The notes beneath the pieces are model-generated. The model searched no databases. It was not told the origin of the DNA and worked only from the letters and a program-made list of their open reading frames with translations. This document shows, one piece after another, positions 7,712 through 16,657 of a stretch of DNA of 31,969 nucleotides; position 1 is the stretch's first letter, and each line of letters starts with the position of its first letter. The position numbers and the translations under genes are program-made. Origin of the DNA: Christensenella sp. UBA3798 (GTDB lineage: Bacteria; Bacillota; Clostridia; Christensenellales; CAG-1252); NCBI GenBank assembly GCA_002368735.1, contig DFEQ01000038.1:1-31969 (forward strand), written 5' to 3'.

Positions 7712-7731
7712 AAAACCCCCTATAATTATTT

Positions 7732-7761
7732 ATTATAAAATAAATATTTATAGTTTGTCAA
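7732..7761 (-). promoter_or_regulatory. Strong SigA promoter of ftsAZ
   Basis: Consensus TTGACA (7756-7761) and consensus TATAAT (7732-7737) with an 18-bp A/T spacer on the minus strand, in the 87-bp gap between ftsQ and ftsA. Predicted start is about 7725, giving a leader of roughly 15 nt. Confidence 0.85.
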
Positions 7762-7798
7762 TAGTGAAATCGCTGTGTTTTTGCAAAAAACAATGTGT

Positions 7799-8608
7799 TT
7801 ACTCGATACTTTCGAGCCAACCGACGGAATTCTTTGAGGGGTCGTAGGCGATATACCCGCGCGTGCGGTCTATCTCGACGTCCTGCGAGGTCGTGTAAAA
7901 CATCATGCGAGCGTACAATTGCTCGTATATCGAGGAAGTAAGCGCGGTATCAAGGACGAGGGTCACTCCCTTGTTCGTACGAATAAGCGTCTTGGTCGAG
8001 TTCTCTCCGTCAACGAAAGTGACCTCCTTAAAGAGGGTGGAAAAACTCGCGCCTTGCAAATCGAATTGCTTCGCAAAAGCCGCAAATTCGGCAAATATTT
8101 CGCCGTAGACGGGCTTATTCAGGGTCAAGGTGTTGCCGAGTAGCGACTCCGCACCGACTTCCGGGACGTCGAAAGTCGCGCCTTTTACCTCAGTGGCGTT
8201 CACCGATACGGCAGTCTTTGCCGACATGACCTTCAGCACCTTCAAAGAAGCGTCCACCAAAACCTTATTCTCCCCCGTCGAAGAGGTGATGAGTAAGATG
8301 CCTGTCCGCAAAGTGACCTTGACTGTGACTTTATTTGGGAAAGTGCGGGTGATATTCAATACTTCGATTTCGGGATTTTCCTTTTCAATACCTGCCTTGA
8401 CCTTGTCCTTACTGATGGAGATAATGCTCCTGCCGATGGTCAAGCCGCTGGTTTCTATGATATGCTCCTCGTCGATGAGGGAGGAGGCAACCTCTTTTTC
8501 GATAGTGACTTCGCGCACGACGAAAACGGTGCACGCCAAAAGGACGATCGTGATGACAATCAAGATGAATGCGATAAATATGCCGATTAAAAGCTTCGAT
8601 CTGTTCAT
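7799..8608 (-). CDS. ftsQ: Cell division protein FtsQ/DivIB
   Basis: Bitopic divisome protein of the FtsQLB-type complex. A short cytoplasmic end (MNRSK) is followed by one membrane helix (about 6-30) and then a POTRA domain, recognisable in FVVREVTIEK ... HIIETSGLTIGRSIISI ... VLNITRTFPNKVTVKV, followed by the FtsQ beta domain. The length of 269 aa is normal. The ATG overlaps the murA stop by 4 bp, so it is coupled to murA. The end of the operon has no clear terminator before the ftsA promoter. Confidence 0.9.
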   Translation of the reverse strand: MNRSKLLIGIFIAFILIVITIVLLACTVFVVREVTIEKEVASSLIDEEHIIETSGLTIGRSIISISKDKVKAGIEKENPEIEVLNITRTFPNKVTVKVTLRTGILLITSSTGENKVLVDASLKVLKVMSAKTAVSVNATEVKGATFDVPEVGAESLLGNTLTLNKPVYGEIFAEFAAFAKQFDLQGASFSTLFKEVTFVDGENSTKTLIRTNKGVTLVLDTALTSSIYEQLYARMMFYTTSQDVEIDRTRGYIAYDPSKNSVGWLESIE

Positions 8609-9858
8609 CCTATCCTTTTTATCTCTACGCCGAGCCCACCGAATAGCTCTTCGACGGCTTCGTACCCTCTGTCGATATATCGGGCGTTGTCGATGGTGGT
8701 GTACCCATCCGCCTTCGCCCCCGCGATGACGAGCGCCGCCCCGCCGCGAAGGTCCGCCGCGGATACCGCCGCGCCCTCGAGCCTATTGACCCCACGAATA
8801 ACCGCCGTGCGATCCTTGACCGTGATGATAGCGCCCATCTTGGTGAGTTCACGCACGATGCGAAAGCGCGTTTCAAAGATATTCTCCACGATCACACCGG
8901 TGCCTTCAGCCACCGACATCATCACCATGATCTGGGATTGTAAATCGGTGGGGAAACCGGGATAAGGCTGCGTTTCGACTTTGTCAAAGACCTTCGGTCT
9001 GCCGTGAGCGACCAGTGATATTTTATCACTTTGCACGGTAAGCTGGCAAGTGCTTTTGTTTATTTTGAAGAGAAGGGGTTCGAGATGTTCCGGAATAACG
9101 TTAGCAACGCTAACGTCTCCGCCACATACGGCGCCTGCGATCAGTATGGTGCCCGCGACGATACGGTCGGGGATAGGGGTATAGCGACAACCGTGCAGTT
9201 TTTCCACCCCTTCGACGACTATCTTTCCGCTCCCTGCCCCCGACACCTTGCCACCCATGGCGTTGATAAAGTTCTGCAAGTCCACTATCTCGGGCTCTTT
9301 TGCCGCGTTGGAGATACGCGTCGTCCCCTTGGCGAGTGCGGCAGCCATCATCAAGTTTTCGGTCGCGCCCACGCTTGGGAAGTCGAGCGCGATATCCGCA
9401 CCCTTCAGCCTATTGCCGTCGCAATATATTTTGCCGTGGCTTTCTTCGATGGCGATACCCATCTCGCGCAGTCCCTTGATATGTATATCCAAGGGTCTGA
9501 CCCCGATATCGCACCCACCTGGATAGGATACCACCGCGCGCCGCATCCTGCCGATGAGCGGACCGAGAAGGAAGAAGGAAGACCTCAGTTCCTTGGCGGG
9601 TTCGCCGGGAACGATATAGTCCGAAATGCCTTGGTTACGTATGAAGATATGCCCGTCTTCAACCCTCACGTCGCTCCCGAGAGAACGCAATATGGTTAGC
9701 ATATAGTCGATATCCGTTATCTTAGGCACATCGCATATCTCGCATTCACCATCTGCCAAAACCGACGCCGCCAAGATGGGTAAAACCGCGTTTTTCGCCG
9801 CCTTGATACGTACTTCTCCGTGTAGCGCCCTGCCACCCTTTATCAACAATCTCATCAT
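8605..9858 (-). CDS. murA: UDP-N-acetylglucosamine 1-carboxyvinyltransferase MurA
   Basis: First committed step of peptidoglycan synthesis: transfers enolpyruvyl from PEP to UDP-GlcNAc in the cytoplasm. AAKNAVLPIL carries the conserved Lys-Asn pair. The catalytic, fosfomycin-reactive Cys is C115 in YPGGCDIGVRPLDIHI when counting from the second Met. The start is a double ATG at 9858/9855 with SD GGGAG/AAGG just upstream; an ATG at 9876 lacks an SD. It sits between ftsW and ftsQ, where murG/murC/murB stand in many dcw clusters. Confidence 0.97.
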   Translation of the reverse strand: MMRLLIKGGRALHGEVRIKAAKNAVLPILAASVLADGECEICDVPKITDIDYMLTILRSLGSDVRVEDGHIFIRNQGISDYIVPGEPAKELRSSFFLLGPLIGRMRRAVVSYPGGCDIGVRPLDIHIKGLREMGIAIEESHGKIYCDGNRLKGADIALDFPSVGATENLMMAAALAKGTTRISNAAKEPEIVDLQNFINAMGGKVSGAGSGKIVVEGVEKLHGCRYTPIPDRIVAGTILIAGAVCGGDVSVANVIPEHLEPLLFKINKSTCQLTVQSDKISLVAHGRPKVFDKVETQPYPGFPTDLQSQIMVMMSVAEGTGVIVENIFETRFRIVRELTKMGAIITVKDRTAVIRGVNRLEGAAVSAADLRGGAALVIAGAKADGYTTIDNARYIDRGYEAVEELFGGLGVEIKRIG

Positions 9859-9883
9859 ATCCTTCTCCCAAAACAAAATGATA

Positions 9884-11053
9884 CTACATCTTATGGTTTC
9901 GGTTGTCGCGTGTGCTACTCTGACGATTGATTGAGAGAAGGACGCCGACTGCGCTCATAAAGCTCACGAGCGAACTACCCCCTGCGCTGATAAAAGGAAG
10001 AGGGAGACCCGTGGGCGGGATACACCCCGTCACGACGGCGAGGTTGACCGCCGTCTGAATGGCAATGAGCGAAGTGATCCCCGCGGCGAGAAGCGCTTCA
10101 AAGCGAGTCCTCGCCTTGCTCGCCGTTGAAAAGCCGAAGTATATCAAGGCGATAAACAGCATGATGGTGACGACCGCGCCCGTCAATCCGAGTTCCTCCC
10201 CGATGATGGAAAAGATGAAGTCGGATTCGGCAAAAGGCAGGAAGAGGTACTTCTGTCTGCTATTGAATAGACCTACTCCGAAGAGCCCGCCGCGGCACAG
10301 CGCATAGTAAGACTGTATCAGTTGATAGCCCTCCGCCTTGGGTGACGCCCACGGGTCGAGAAAAGCCATAAGACGCTTTAAACGATAGGGTTCTATCATG
10401 ATCAGCGCGGGGATAAGTAACAGCGCGGGGATAAGAAGGAGTATGAGTTTCTTTATCGAGATGCCGCCCGCAAGCAGCATGAAAACCATCACGGACAATA
10501 AGCACATCGTGATGCTCATATTGGGCTCCAGCATGATGAGAACGCTCATCAGCGCGCCGGGCAACAGCACCGAAACGATGTCTTTAAAGCGAGAAAGTCC
10601 GTGGTCGGATATATAGGAAGCAGCATAGATAACGTAGCCGAACTTCGCTATTTCGGAGGGTTGCATCGTCATGAACCCGAGGTCTATCCACCGTCTGGCT
10701 CCGTAACTGACCACGCCCACGCCGGGGATAAAGATGATGCCGAGAAGTACGAATGAAATGACAAGTATCACGTAGCGCAACTTTTTGATGCGAAAGGGAT
10801 CGACGCGGGAGAGAAATAACATCGACGCCGTTCCGACAAAGAGTGCCAAAGCCTGCTTTTTTACATAGTAAAAAGGGTCGCCGACCGACTTTTCGGCGCC
10901 GTACGAGCCCGCGCTGTATATCATTACGAGCCCGAAGAGGGAGAGTATCATCGTCAATGCGATGAGCGCAAAGTTTCGCCTTTTATCCTCTATCGGACGA
11001 AAGGATGGGAGAAGAGCACCGCTTACGGCACCCGCAGTGTCAGCACGCACCAT
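9884..11053 (-). CDS. ftsW: SEDS peptidoglycan glycosyltransferase FtsW/SpoVE
   Basis: Polytopic polymerase of septal glycan strands, working with the class B PBP encoded upstream. About ten membrane helices are visible (from LIALTMILSLFGLVMIYSAGS onward). The catalytic region LPFAESDFIFSIIGEELG contains the essential SEDS Asp, and PFISAGGSSLVSFMSAVG is the conserved C-terminal motif. I chose the ATG at 11053 (389 aa) because a perfect GGAGG is 8 nt upstream. An ATG at 11089 lacks this. It overlaps the murD end by 14 bp. FtsW and SpoVE cannot be told apart here, and no second SEDS gene is in the window. Confidence 0.95.
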   Translation of the reverse strand: MVRADTAGAVSGALLPSFRPIEDKRRNFALIALTMILSLFGLVMIYSAGSYGAEKSVGDPFYYVKKQALALFVGTASMLFLSRVDPFRIKKLRYVILVISFVLLGIIFIPGVGVVSYGARRWIDLGFMTMQPSEIAKFGYVIYAASYISDHGLSRFKDIVSVLLPGALMSVLIMLEPNMSITMCLLSVMVFMLLAGGISIKKLILLLIPALLLIPALIMIEPYRLKRLMAFLDPWASPKAEGYQLIQSYYALCRGGLFGVGLFNSRQKYLFLPFAESDFIFSIIGEELGLTGAVVTIMLFIALIYFGFSTASKARTRFEALLAAGITSLIAIQTAVNLAVVTGCIPPTGLPLPFISAGGSSLVSFMSAVGVLLSINRQSSTRDNRNHKM

Positions 11054-12311
11054 CGTATCGACCTCCGAATTCCAGAAACAGCTCGTCAAAAGCCCGCCCC
11101 CTCTCCGCGTAGCTCATAAATCTATCGAAAGACGCCGAAGCGGGAGAAAACAGAAGGATGGGAAGAGGATGAAGCATAAAGTCCCGAACGGCATCGCGAA
11201 GCGAGTCTACCAACCTGATCTCGCCCCTAAAACCTCCCTCGGCAGCGACAAATATCTTGGGTGCATTCTCCCCCGTGATATACAAGCGCTCGACATTATC
11301 TCCGAGCCCTGCAAAGAGCCGCGAGAAGTCCTCCCCCTTATCGCTTCCGCCGAGTATCAAAGCAAGCGGCTGCTTCATCTGACCCGCAGCAAAGAGCGTC
11401 GCGTCAATATTCGTCCCTTTGCTGTCGTTATAGACCATAGCGCCCGCGAGCAAGCCGAGGTAGTGACAACGATACGGCGGGAGCGCCACCTTGTCGTATA
11501 CAGACAAAAAGCGCTTTTTGAACCCGCAAGCGGTACAGGCAACTGTAAACGCACACAAAAAGTCAAGGTCGTACGCCGCACCGCGAGATAGCGGCGGAAG
11601 AGGATACTTGACCCCGCCGTGATAAATACTCCGAGCGGAAAGATAGTAATCTGCCAATGGCTCCACGTCCGAGTAAGAGACGGCGCCGATAATATCCTTT
11701 TGACAATCGTCGCCCTTGTTGATAACCTTTATCTCGGCGTGATCGAGGAGAGAAAGCTTTATCCTTTGATATATTTCCGCCGTAATATGTCTGTCGAGAT
11801 GGTCCTCTCCGACATTAGTCAAAGCGGCGATGTGAGGGCGAAAGACTTGACTTTGCTCTATCTGAAAACTGCTGACCTCCACTACGACGGCGTGCCCTTT
11901 TTGAATGCTATCCGTCTCGCTTATCCAAGGGACTCCGACGTTGCCGACGAGGTGAGAAGCCCCAACCGATGACATCATCTGATGGAGGATAGTGCAGGCC
12001 GTCGTCTTTCCGTTGGTGCCGCTGACAGCGTATATCTTTCGCGAAGCGCTGTAAAGATAAGCAAGGTCCAGTTCGGACAAGATGGGAACACCGCTACCTT
12101 TGAGAGCGACGACCGTGCGATTGGTCATCGGCACTCCGGGACTCACCACGGCGTAATCATACTTTTTACACAGCGCAAGTTCGTTAGCTTCCGCTCCGTC
12201 CGTATCGTCGAGCACTGTGACTTGCGCGCCCTTTTTATGTAAAAACTCCGAGACCGCCCTACCTGTGACGCCCCGACCGATCACGATGACTTTGCTATCT
12301 ACTTGATCCAT
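11040..12311 (-). CDS. murD: UDP-N-acetylmuramoyl-L-alanine--D-glutamate ligase MurD (motif-variant)
   Basis: Adds D-Glu to UDP-MurNAc-L-Ala using ATP. The N-terminal Rossmann-like domain has VIGRGVTGRAVSEFL. The P-loop SGTNGKTT is at about 97-104. EVSSFQIEQS, DHLDRH, the carbamylated-Lys region YQRIKLSL, the Arg in LPPYRCHYLG, and NDSKGTN are all present. The usual G-x-H-N motif at the start of the helix after the central domain is not visible: RGAAYDLDFLCAF stands there instead. It overlaps mraY by 17 bp. Neighbours and all other motifs support MurD. Confidence 0.9.
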   Translation of the reverse strand: MDQVDSKVIVIGRGVTGRAVSEFLHKKGAQVTVLDDTDGAEANELALCKKYDYAVVSPGVPMTNRTVVALKGSGVPILSELDLAYLYSASRKIYAVSGTNGKTTACTILHQMMSSVGASHLVGNVGVPWISETDSIQKGHAVVVEVSSFQIEQSQVFRPHIAALTNVGEDHLDRHITAEIYQRIKLSLLDHAEIKVINKGDDCQKDIIGAVSYSDVEPLADYYLSARSIYHGGVKYPLPPLSRGAAYDLDFLCAFTVACTACGFKKRFLSVYDKVALPPYRCHYLGLLAGAMVYNDSKGTNIDATLFAAGQMKQPLALILGGSDKGEDFSRLFAGLGDNVERLYITGENAPKIFVAAEGGFRGEIRLVDSLRDAVRDFMLHPLPILLFSPASASFDRFMSYAERGRAFDELFLEFGGRYDGAC

Positions 12312-13308
12312 ACTGCCCCACTATAACTGATAACACCGCGACAACACCCATCACGATGGTCACGACGGAGTATATCGCGCATATCTTTGCCTCACTCATT
12401 CCTTTCTTTTCAAGATGATGATGAAAGGGCGCCATCAAAAACACCCTTTTCCCCTTTGTCAATTTGAAGTACGCCACTTGTATGATTATTGATATGCCCG
12501 AAACGACGAACATTATACCGCAAATAGGGACGAGAAAGGGTTGTTTACTGAAAAGTGCCACCGCCGCACAAGCTCCCCCAAGCCCCAAAGAGCCGGTATC
12601 ACCCATAAAAATCGACGCCTTATTGGAGTTAAACAGAAGAAAAGCGAGCAAGGCGCCGATCAAAGCCGTCGTGAAAGTCAATAGCGACGAAGACGCCACC
12701 CCGCTCGAAATCATAACGAGCAGAACAAGCGCGAATGCGGCGAGATACCCAAGAGAGCAACCCGACGCCAAGCCGTCCAGACCGTCCGTCAGATTGACGC
12801 AGTTGGATAAGGCAAGGAAGATAAAACAAGCGAACGGGATATACCAATATCCGAAGTCCACCGCCCTATCGTAAAAGGGCAGATAAACAGAGGAGCCCAC
12901 GTCGGGAGAGCGGAACGCGTAAATAGAAACTATTAAGGCGATGGCGGCTTGTCCGACGATTTTTTGGTAGGGACGAAGCCCGAGGTTATCCTTGGTCTTT
13001 ATCTTGATAAAGTCGTCGAGAAAACCCAAAACCGCATAGGAGAGCATCACGAAAGCGGCGACTGACCCCACCCCCATTTTCTCATGCAAGGAAAATGCAA
13101 GCGTGACAAAAAAGCTCGGAAGGAGGAATATAAACCCGCCGAAAGTGGGCGTTCCGGCCTTAGCGGCGTGTTGCTCCACGTAAGAAAGGATGGGTTGCCC
13201 CGCTTTGAGACGCCTGGCAAGGCGAAGCACAAGCGGCGCAAATATCGTCGCAACGATAAAGGAAAGAAGAAGAGCGCAGAGCGCCCGTACGAGAAAAGCT
13301 TTTTCCAA
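12295..13308 (-). CDS. mraY: Phospho-N-acetylmuramoyl-pentapeptide-transferase MraY
   Basis: Integral membrane enzyme making lipid I from UDP-MurNAc-pentapeptide and undecaprenyl phosphate. Ten or so membrane helices; KAGTPTFGG, the Asp pair in VLGFLDDFIKI (D98, D99), NCVNLTDGLDGLA and the histidine motif APFHHHLEKKG are all present. The start codon is TTG (13306-13308) with AGGTG in the overlapping murE stop as SD; no ATG exists before the first membrane helix. It follows murE by 7 bp with no murF between. Confidence 0.97.
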   Translation of the reverse strand: MEKAFLVRALCALLLSFIVATIFAPLVLRLARRLKAGQPILSYVEQHAAKAGTPTFGGFIFLLPSFFVTLAFSLHEKMGVGSVAAFVMLSYAVLGFLDDFIKIKTKDNLGLRPYQKIVGQAAIALIVSIYAFRSPDVGSSVYLPFYDRAVDFGYWYIPFACFIFLALSNCVNLTDGLDGLASGCSLGYLAAFALVLLVMISSGVASSSLLTFTTALIGALLAFLLFNSNKASIFMGDTGSLGLGGACAAVALFSKQPFLVPICGIMFVVSGISIIIQVAYFKLTKGKRVFLMAPFHHHLEKKGMSEAKICAIYSVVTIVMGVVAVLSVIVGQYGSSR

Positions 13309-13315
13309 GGGTCAC

Positions 13316-14746
13316 CTACCGAGTTAATTTTTGCAAAACTTCCCTATCGCTATACGGTATCTTTTTGCCTTTAATTTCCATATAGTCCTCGTGCCCCTTA
13401 CCCGCGATCACGACGGTATCCCCATTTTCGGAAAGATCGAAGGCGCGGCGGATGGCATTTTCGCGGTCGAGAACCACTTCGCAGAGGGTATCCTCGGGCA
13501 TACCCCTGACGATATCCTTGGCGATCGCGGACTCTTCCTCGGAGCGAGGATTATCATTCGTTACGATGACGTAGTCGGAATACTTGGCTGCGATGGCGCC
13601 CATCAAGGGACGTTTTGAATGGTCGCGGTCCCCACCGCATCCGAATACCGTGAGGACGCGCCCCCCGCCCTCTGCGATATCGGAGAGTAAATTACGCAAT
13701 CCATCGGGCGTATGCGCAAAATCTATCACCACCTTTCGCCCCTTGACCTCATAGGTTTGGAAGCGTCCGGGGACTGTGGGCATACTCTCTAAAGCCTTGG
13801 CAATGACCGATAGTTCTATTCCGAAGTACATGGAAGCGGAGATAGCCGCCATCACGTTATATACGTTAAAACGACCTCTTAAAGGAGTGGCAATGTTTTC
13901 GATGCGGTCGAAGGCGTTGACGGTAAAGGACAGCCCGCTCTCATCCTCCGCTACGTCTATAGCAAATACGTCGGCAGGATTATCGATGCCGTAACTGACC
14001 GCGGGCACTTTGTGCGCGGCAAGGAGTTTTACGCCGTATGCGTCATCCGAGTTGACGATGCTGAGCGCCGTATTGGACAAGGTAAAATAGGAAAGCTTCG
14101 TCTTAGCGTATTCTTCCATCGTCTTGAAGAAATCAAGGTGGTCTTGGGTGAGGTTGGTAAAGATAGTCGCGTTGGCGCGTATCCCGGCGAGTTTATCGTA
14201 ATAGATGGCGTGCGCGGAGGCTTCGGCAAAGACGTATTCCACCCCTGCTTTACAGAAATCCGACAATCGGCGATGCAATTCGATGGGGTCGGGAGTAGTC
14301 AGGGTCCCAGCCGTGCGCTCTCGTCCGACCTTATATCCGAGAGTGCCGATGGTGGCGACCTTTCTACCCGCAAAAAGGAATATTTCGGAGAGTATTTCGG
14401 CGGTGGAGGTCTTTCCGTTCGTCCCTACGATGGTGATCATCTTCATCCTTTCGGCAGGATGCTCGTAAAAGTTCCCCGCGATGATCGCGAGCGCTTGTCT
14501 TGTATTATCCACGACAAATTGCGGCAGGTCGATATCAAGCCGACGCGTCGTCACGAGTGCGACGGCACCCTTGTCGCGTGCCTGCAAAGCATAGTCGTGC
14601 CCGTCCGCATTCTCCCCTGTCAAACACACGAAGAGGGTATTATTTCGCACGTCGCGGCTGTCTGCAGCGATATGATCGATATCAATGTCGGAAAAGTTGA
14701 GGACGCCTTTGACGCTGACGTTTTCAAGTAATTTCATTATTTTCAT
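13316..14746 (-). CDS. murE: UDP-MurNAc-tripeptide synthetase MurE, meso-DAP type
   Basis: Adds the third stem-peptide residue. ADSRDVRNNTLFVCLTG is the N-terminal uridine-binding region. The P-loop IVGTNGKTST is near 106-115. TLTTPDP, the Glu-containing EASAHAIYYDKL, LTQDHLDFF and GRFNVYNVMAA follow. TNDNPRSEE contains DNPR, the family motif for meso-diaminopimelate specificity. GKGHEDYMEI is the late conserved motif. The SSHA-type motif reads ASAHA, a mild variant. SD GGAGG lies 7 nt before the ATG. The length of 476 aa is normal. Confidence 0.97.
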   Translation of the reverse strand: MKIMKLLENVSVKGVLNFSDIDIDHIAADSRDVRNNTLFVCLTGENADGHDYALQARDKGAVALVTTRRLDIDLPQFVVDNTRQALAIIAGNFYEHPAERMKMITIVGTNGKTSTAEILSEIFLFAGRKVATIGTLGYKVGRERTAGTLTTPDPIELHRRLSDFCKAGVEYVFAEASAHAIYYDKLAGIRANATIFTNLTQDHLDFFKTMEEYAKTKLSYFTLSNTALSIVNSDDAYGVKLLAAHKVPAVSYGIDNPADVFAIDVAEDESGLSFTVNAFDRIENIATPLRGRFNVYNVMAAISASMYFGIELSVIAKALESMPTVPGRFQTYEVKGRKVVIDFAHTPDGLRNLLSDIAEGGGRVLTVFGCGGDRDHSKRPLMGAIAAKYSDYVIVTNDNPRSEEESAIAKDIVRGMPEDTLCEVVLDRENAIRRAFDLSENGDTVVIAGKGHEDYMEIKGKKIPYSDREVLQKLTR

Positions 14747-14748
14747 AG

Positions 14749-16650
14749 CTATTCCTCCGATAAAGTTATAAGAAATACGGAACGTTCGTTGATGACTTCT
14801 CCTCTCTCGGGATACTGTGCGACGACGTAGCCGCCGCTTCCCGATAGTTCGTAGGTCGCGCCCATCGCATTCAAGGTTTTGAGAGCGTTCCCCGCCGTCA
14901 ACCCGACCAAGTCGGGCATCTCGCCGTAACTATGCTCCACCGTAGACGCCGTTGGTGCTATCGCCTTATACTCGAAAATCTCGGAAAACACCTTGCCGAC
15001 GTATGGCGCGGCGACCAAACTACCGTAGTATCGGTAGCCCTGCGGTTCATCCACCATAAAATAGACGATATATTCGGGGTCTTCCACCGTGCTGAAACCG
15101 ATAAAAGAGGAAACGTATTTCCCCGCGGCGATAGTGCCGCCTTCGTACTTTTGCGCCGTACCCGTTTTACCGCCGATGGAATATCCCGCTACTCCTGCCA
15201 ATTTGCCACTCCCAAGCGACACGACGTTTTTCAGAAGAGAACGCACGGTGGCGGAGGTTTTTTCGGATATAACGCGCCGCTTAGCTGCGGGATAATTGCG
15301 GATGACCGTCCTACCATCTTTATCCTTTATCTCCTGCATCAGATAGGGTGTGACGAGATTTCCACCGTTGACGGCGGCAGCGGTTGCCGTGATGAGCTGC
15401 AAAGGGGTGATGGCTATCGCCTGCCCGAAGCCGATGCGCGCGGCGTCCACCGTTTTTACCTTTTCCTTTTTTAGCAAAATGGAGCTCGTTTCGCCCATAT
15501 AATCTATCCCTGTCTTTTCGGTCAGCCCGAACGCCGCGAAATAGTCGTACATCCGCTCCACCCCGATACGTTCGGCAAGCTCCATAAACACACAGTTGCA
15601 GCTGTTCTGGACTCCTTCGGCAAAGCTCTGACTGCCGTGTCCGATAGAGCGCCAACAACGAATGCGCTTTCCGTCCACGACCCGCCCCCCCGCGCAATAG
15701 AATCTGTCCTTCTCGCTGACGACGCCCAGGGAAAGAGCGATAGCCGTGGTCATTATCTTGAAGGTGGATCCCGGCTCGTATACCGAGGTGATGGCGTTGA
15801 GTTTCATCTTTGCAAACAGTGCCGAAACGTCACTCCTGTCGATATGGTTAAGGTCGAAGGACGGCGCTTGCGCGATCGCGAGGATCGCCCCGCTCTTAGC
15901 ATTCATAACGACGCAGTTTGCGCTCTTTGCCGAATATTCGGAAAGTGCGGAATTTACCGCATTTTCCGCAACAAACTGTATCGTACTGTCGATGGTCAGG
16001 TATAGGTCGAGGCCGTCCGTCGCGGGTAGGTAAGATAAGTCTCCCGACAGTTCTCGCCCGATGAGGTCGGTCTCGGTGAGCTCCTTGCCGTCCTGCCCTT
16101 TCAAATACTCGTCGTAATAACCCTCAAGGCCCGCTTGTCCGTCACCGTCCGCATTTACAAACCCCAAGAGCTGCGAGAGGTAATTGCCGTATTTATAATA
16201 CCTTTCTATGTCCCGACCGAAGTAGATCCCGTCCACACCCCTTTCGATGAGCGCCGTCATAGACGCCTTGGACACTTTTTTTGCAATGGTGACTTCCGAA
16301 ACGCCCTTCTTGGTCACCTTTTCATAGATATCCTCATATTCCATACCGAGGACATCGGCGATGGCGGTCGCGGTCAACGTCTTATCTGTGGTCGCGTTGG
16401 GTCGGACGTAAAGAGTATATGTGGTATTGGAGCCTGCGAGCAATGCGCCGTTACAGTCGCATATATCTCCACGCATGGCAGTAAGAGGCACGTCTCTCGT
16501 CCATTGGTCGAGGGCTTTTGCCTGCAAACTCCGCCCCTCGATGATCTGCAAATATACGAGTTTTACCCCTACGATTAAAAAAATAAAGGTTATCAGCATC
16601 ATAATTGCAAATAACCTTCTTTTGATTGATATTTGTGTTTGCTTCTCCAA
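14749..16650 (-). CDS. spoVD: SpoVD/FtsI-type class B penicillin-binding protein with PASTA domain
   Basis: Septal or cortex D,D-transpeptidase. One membrane helix (about 12-34), a dimerisation domain with MRGDICDCNG, then the transpeptidase with STFK (S295, K298), SCN (S350-N352) and KTG (495-497). A single PASTA domain (about 573-632, MPDLVGLTAGNALKTLNAMG) ends the protein, typical of SpoVD. Cys332 and Cys351 occupy the same positions as the redox-controlled pair that StoA reduces in B. subtilis SpoVD. As the only class B PBP here, it may serve vegetative division too. It precedes murE by 2 bp. Confidence 0.95.
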   Translation of the reverse strand: MEKQTQISIKRRLFAIMMLITFIFLIVGVKLVYLQIIEGRSLQAKALDQWTRDVPLTAMRGDICDCNGALLAGSNTTYTLYVRPNATTDKTLTATAIADVLGMEYEDIYEKVTKKGVSEVTIAKKVSKASMTALIERGVDGIYFGRDIERYYKYGNYLSQLLGFVNADGDGQAGLEGYYDEYLKGQDGKELTETDLIGRELSGDLSYLPATDGLDLYLTIDSTIQFVAENAVNSALSEYSAKSANCVVMNAKSGAILAIAQAPSFDLNHIDRSDVSALFAKMKLNAITSVYEPGSTFKIMTTAIALSLGVVSEKDRFYCAGGRVVDGKRIRCWRSIGHGSQSFAEGVQNSCNCVFMELAERIGVERMYDYFAAFGLTEKTGIDYMGETSSILLKKEKVKTVDAARIGFGQAIAITPLQLITATAAAVNGGNLVTPYLMQEIKDKDGRTVIRNYPAAKRRVISEKTSATVRSLLKNVVSLGSGKLAGVAGYSIGGKTGTAQKYEGGTIAAGKYVSSFIGFSTVEDPEYIVYFMVDEPQGYRYYGSLVAAPYVGKVFSEIFEYKAIAPTASTVEHSYGEMPDLVGLTAGNALKTLNAMGATYELSGSGGYVVAQYPERGEVINERSVFLITLSEE

Positions 16651-16657
16651 GCCGCTA

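Noticed and set aside
7762..7798. TGTTTTT/AAAAACA hairpin after ftsQ as terminator
   Set aside because: The stem is A/T only and no T run follows; read-through into ftsAZ is quite possible.
12629..12847. Arg/Ser-rich small frames overlapping mraY and similar short frames elsewhere
   Set aside because: They are shadows in other frames of well-supported genes, without SD or motifs.
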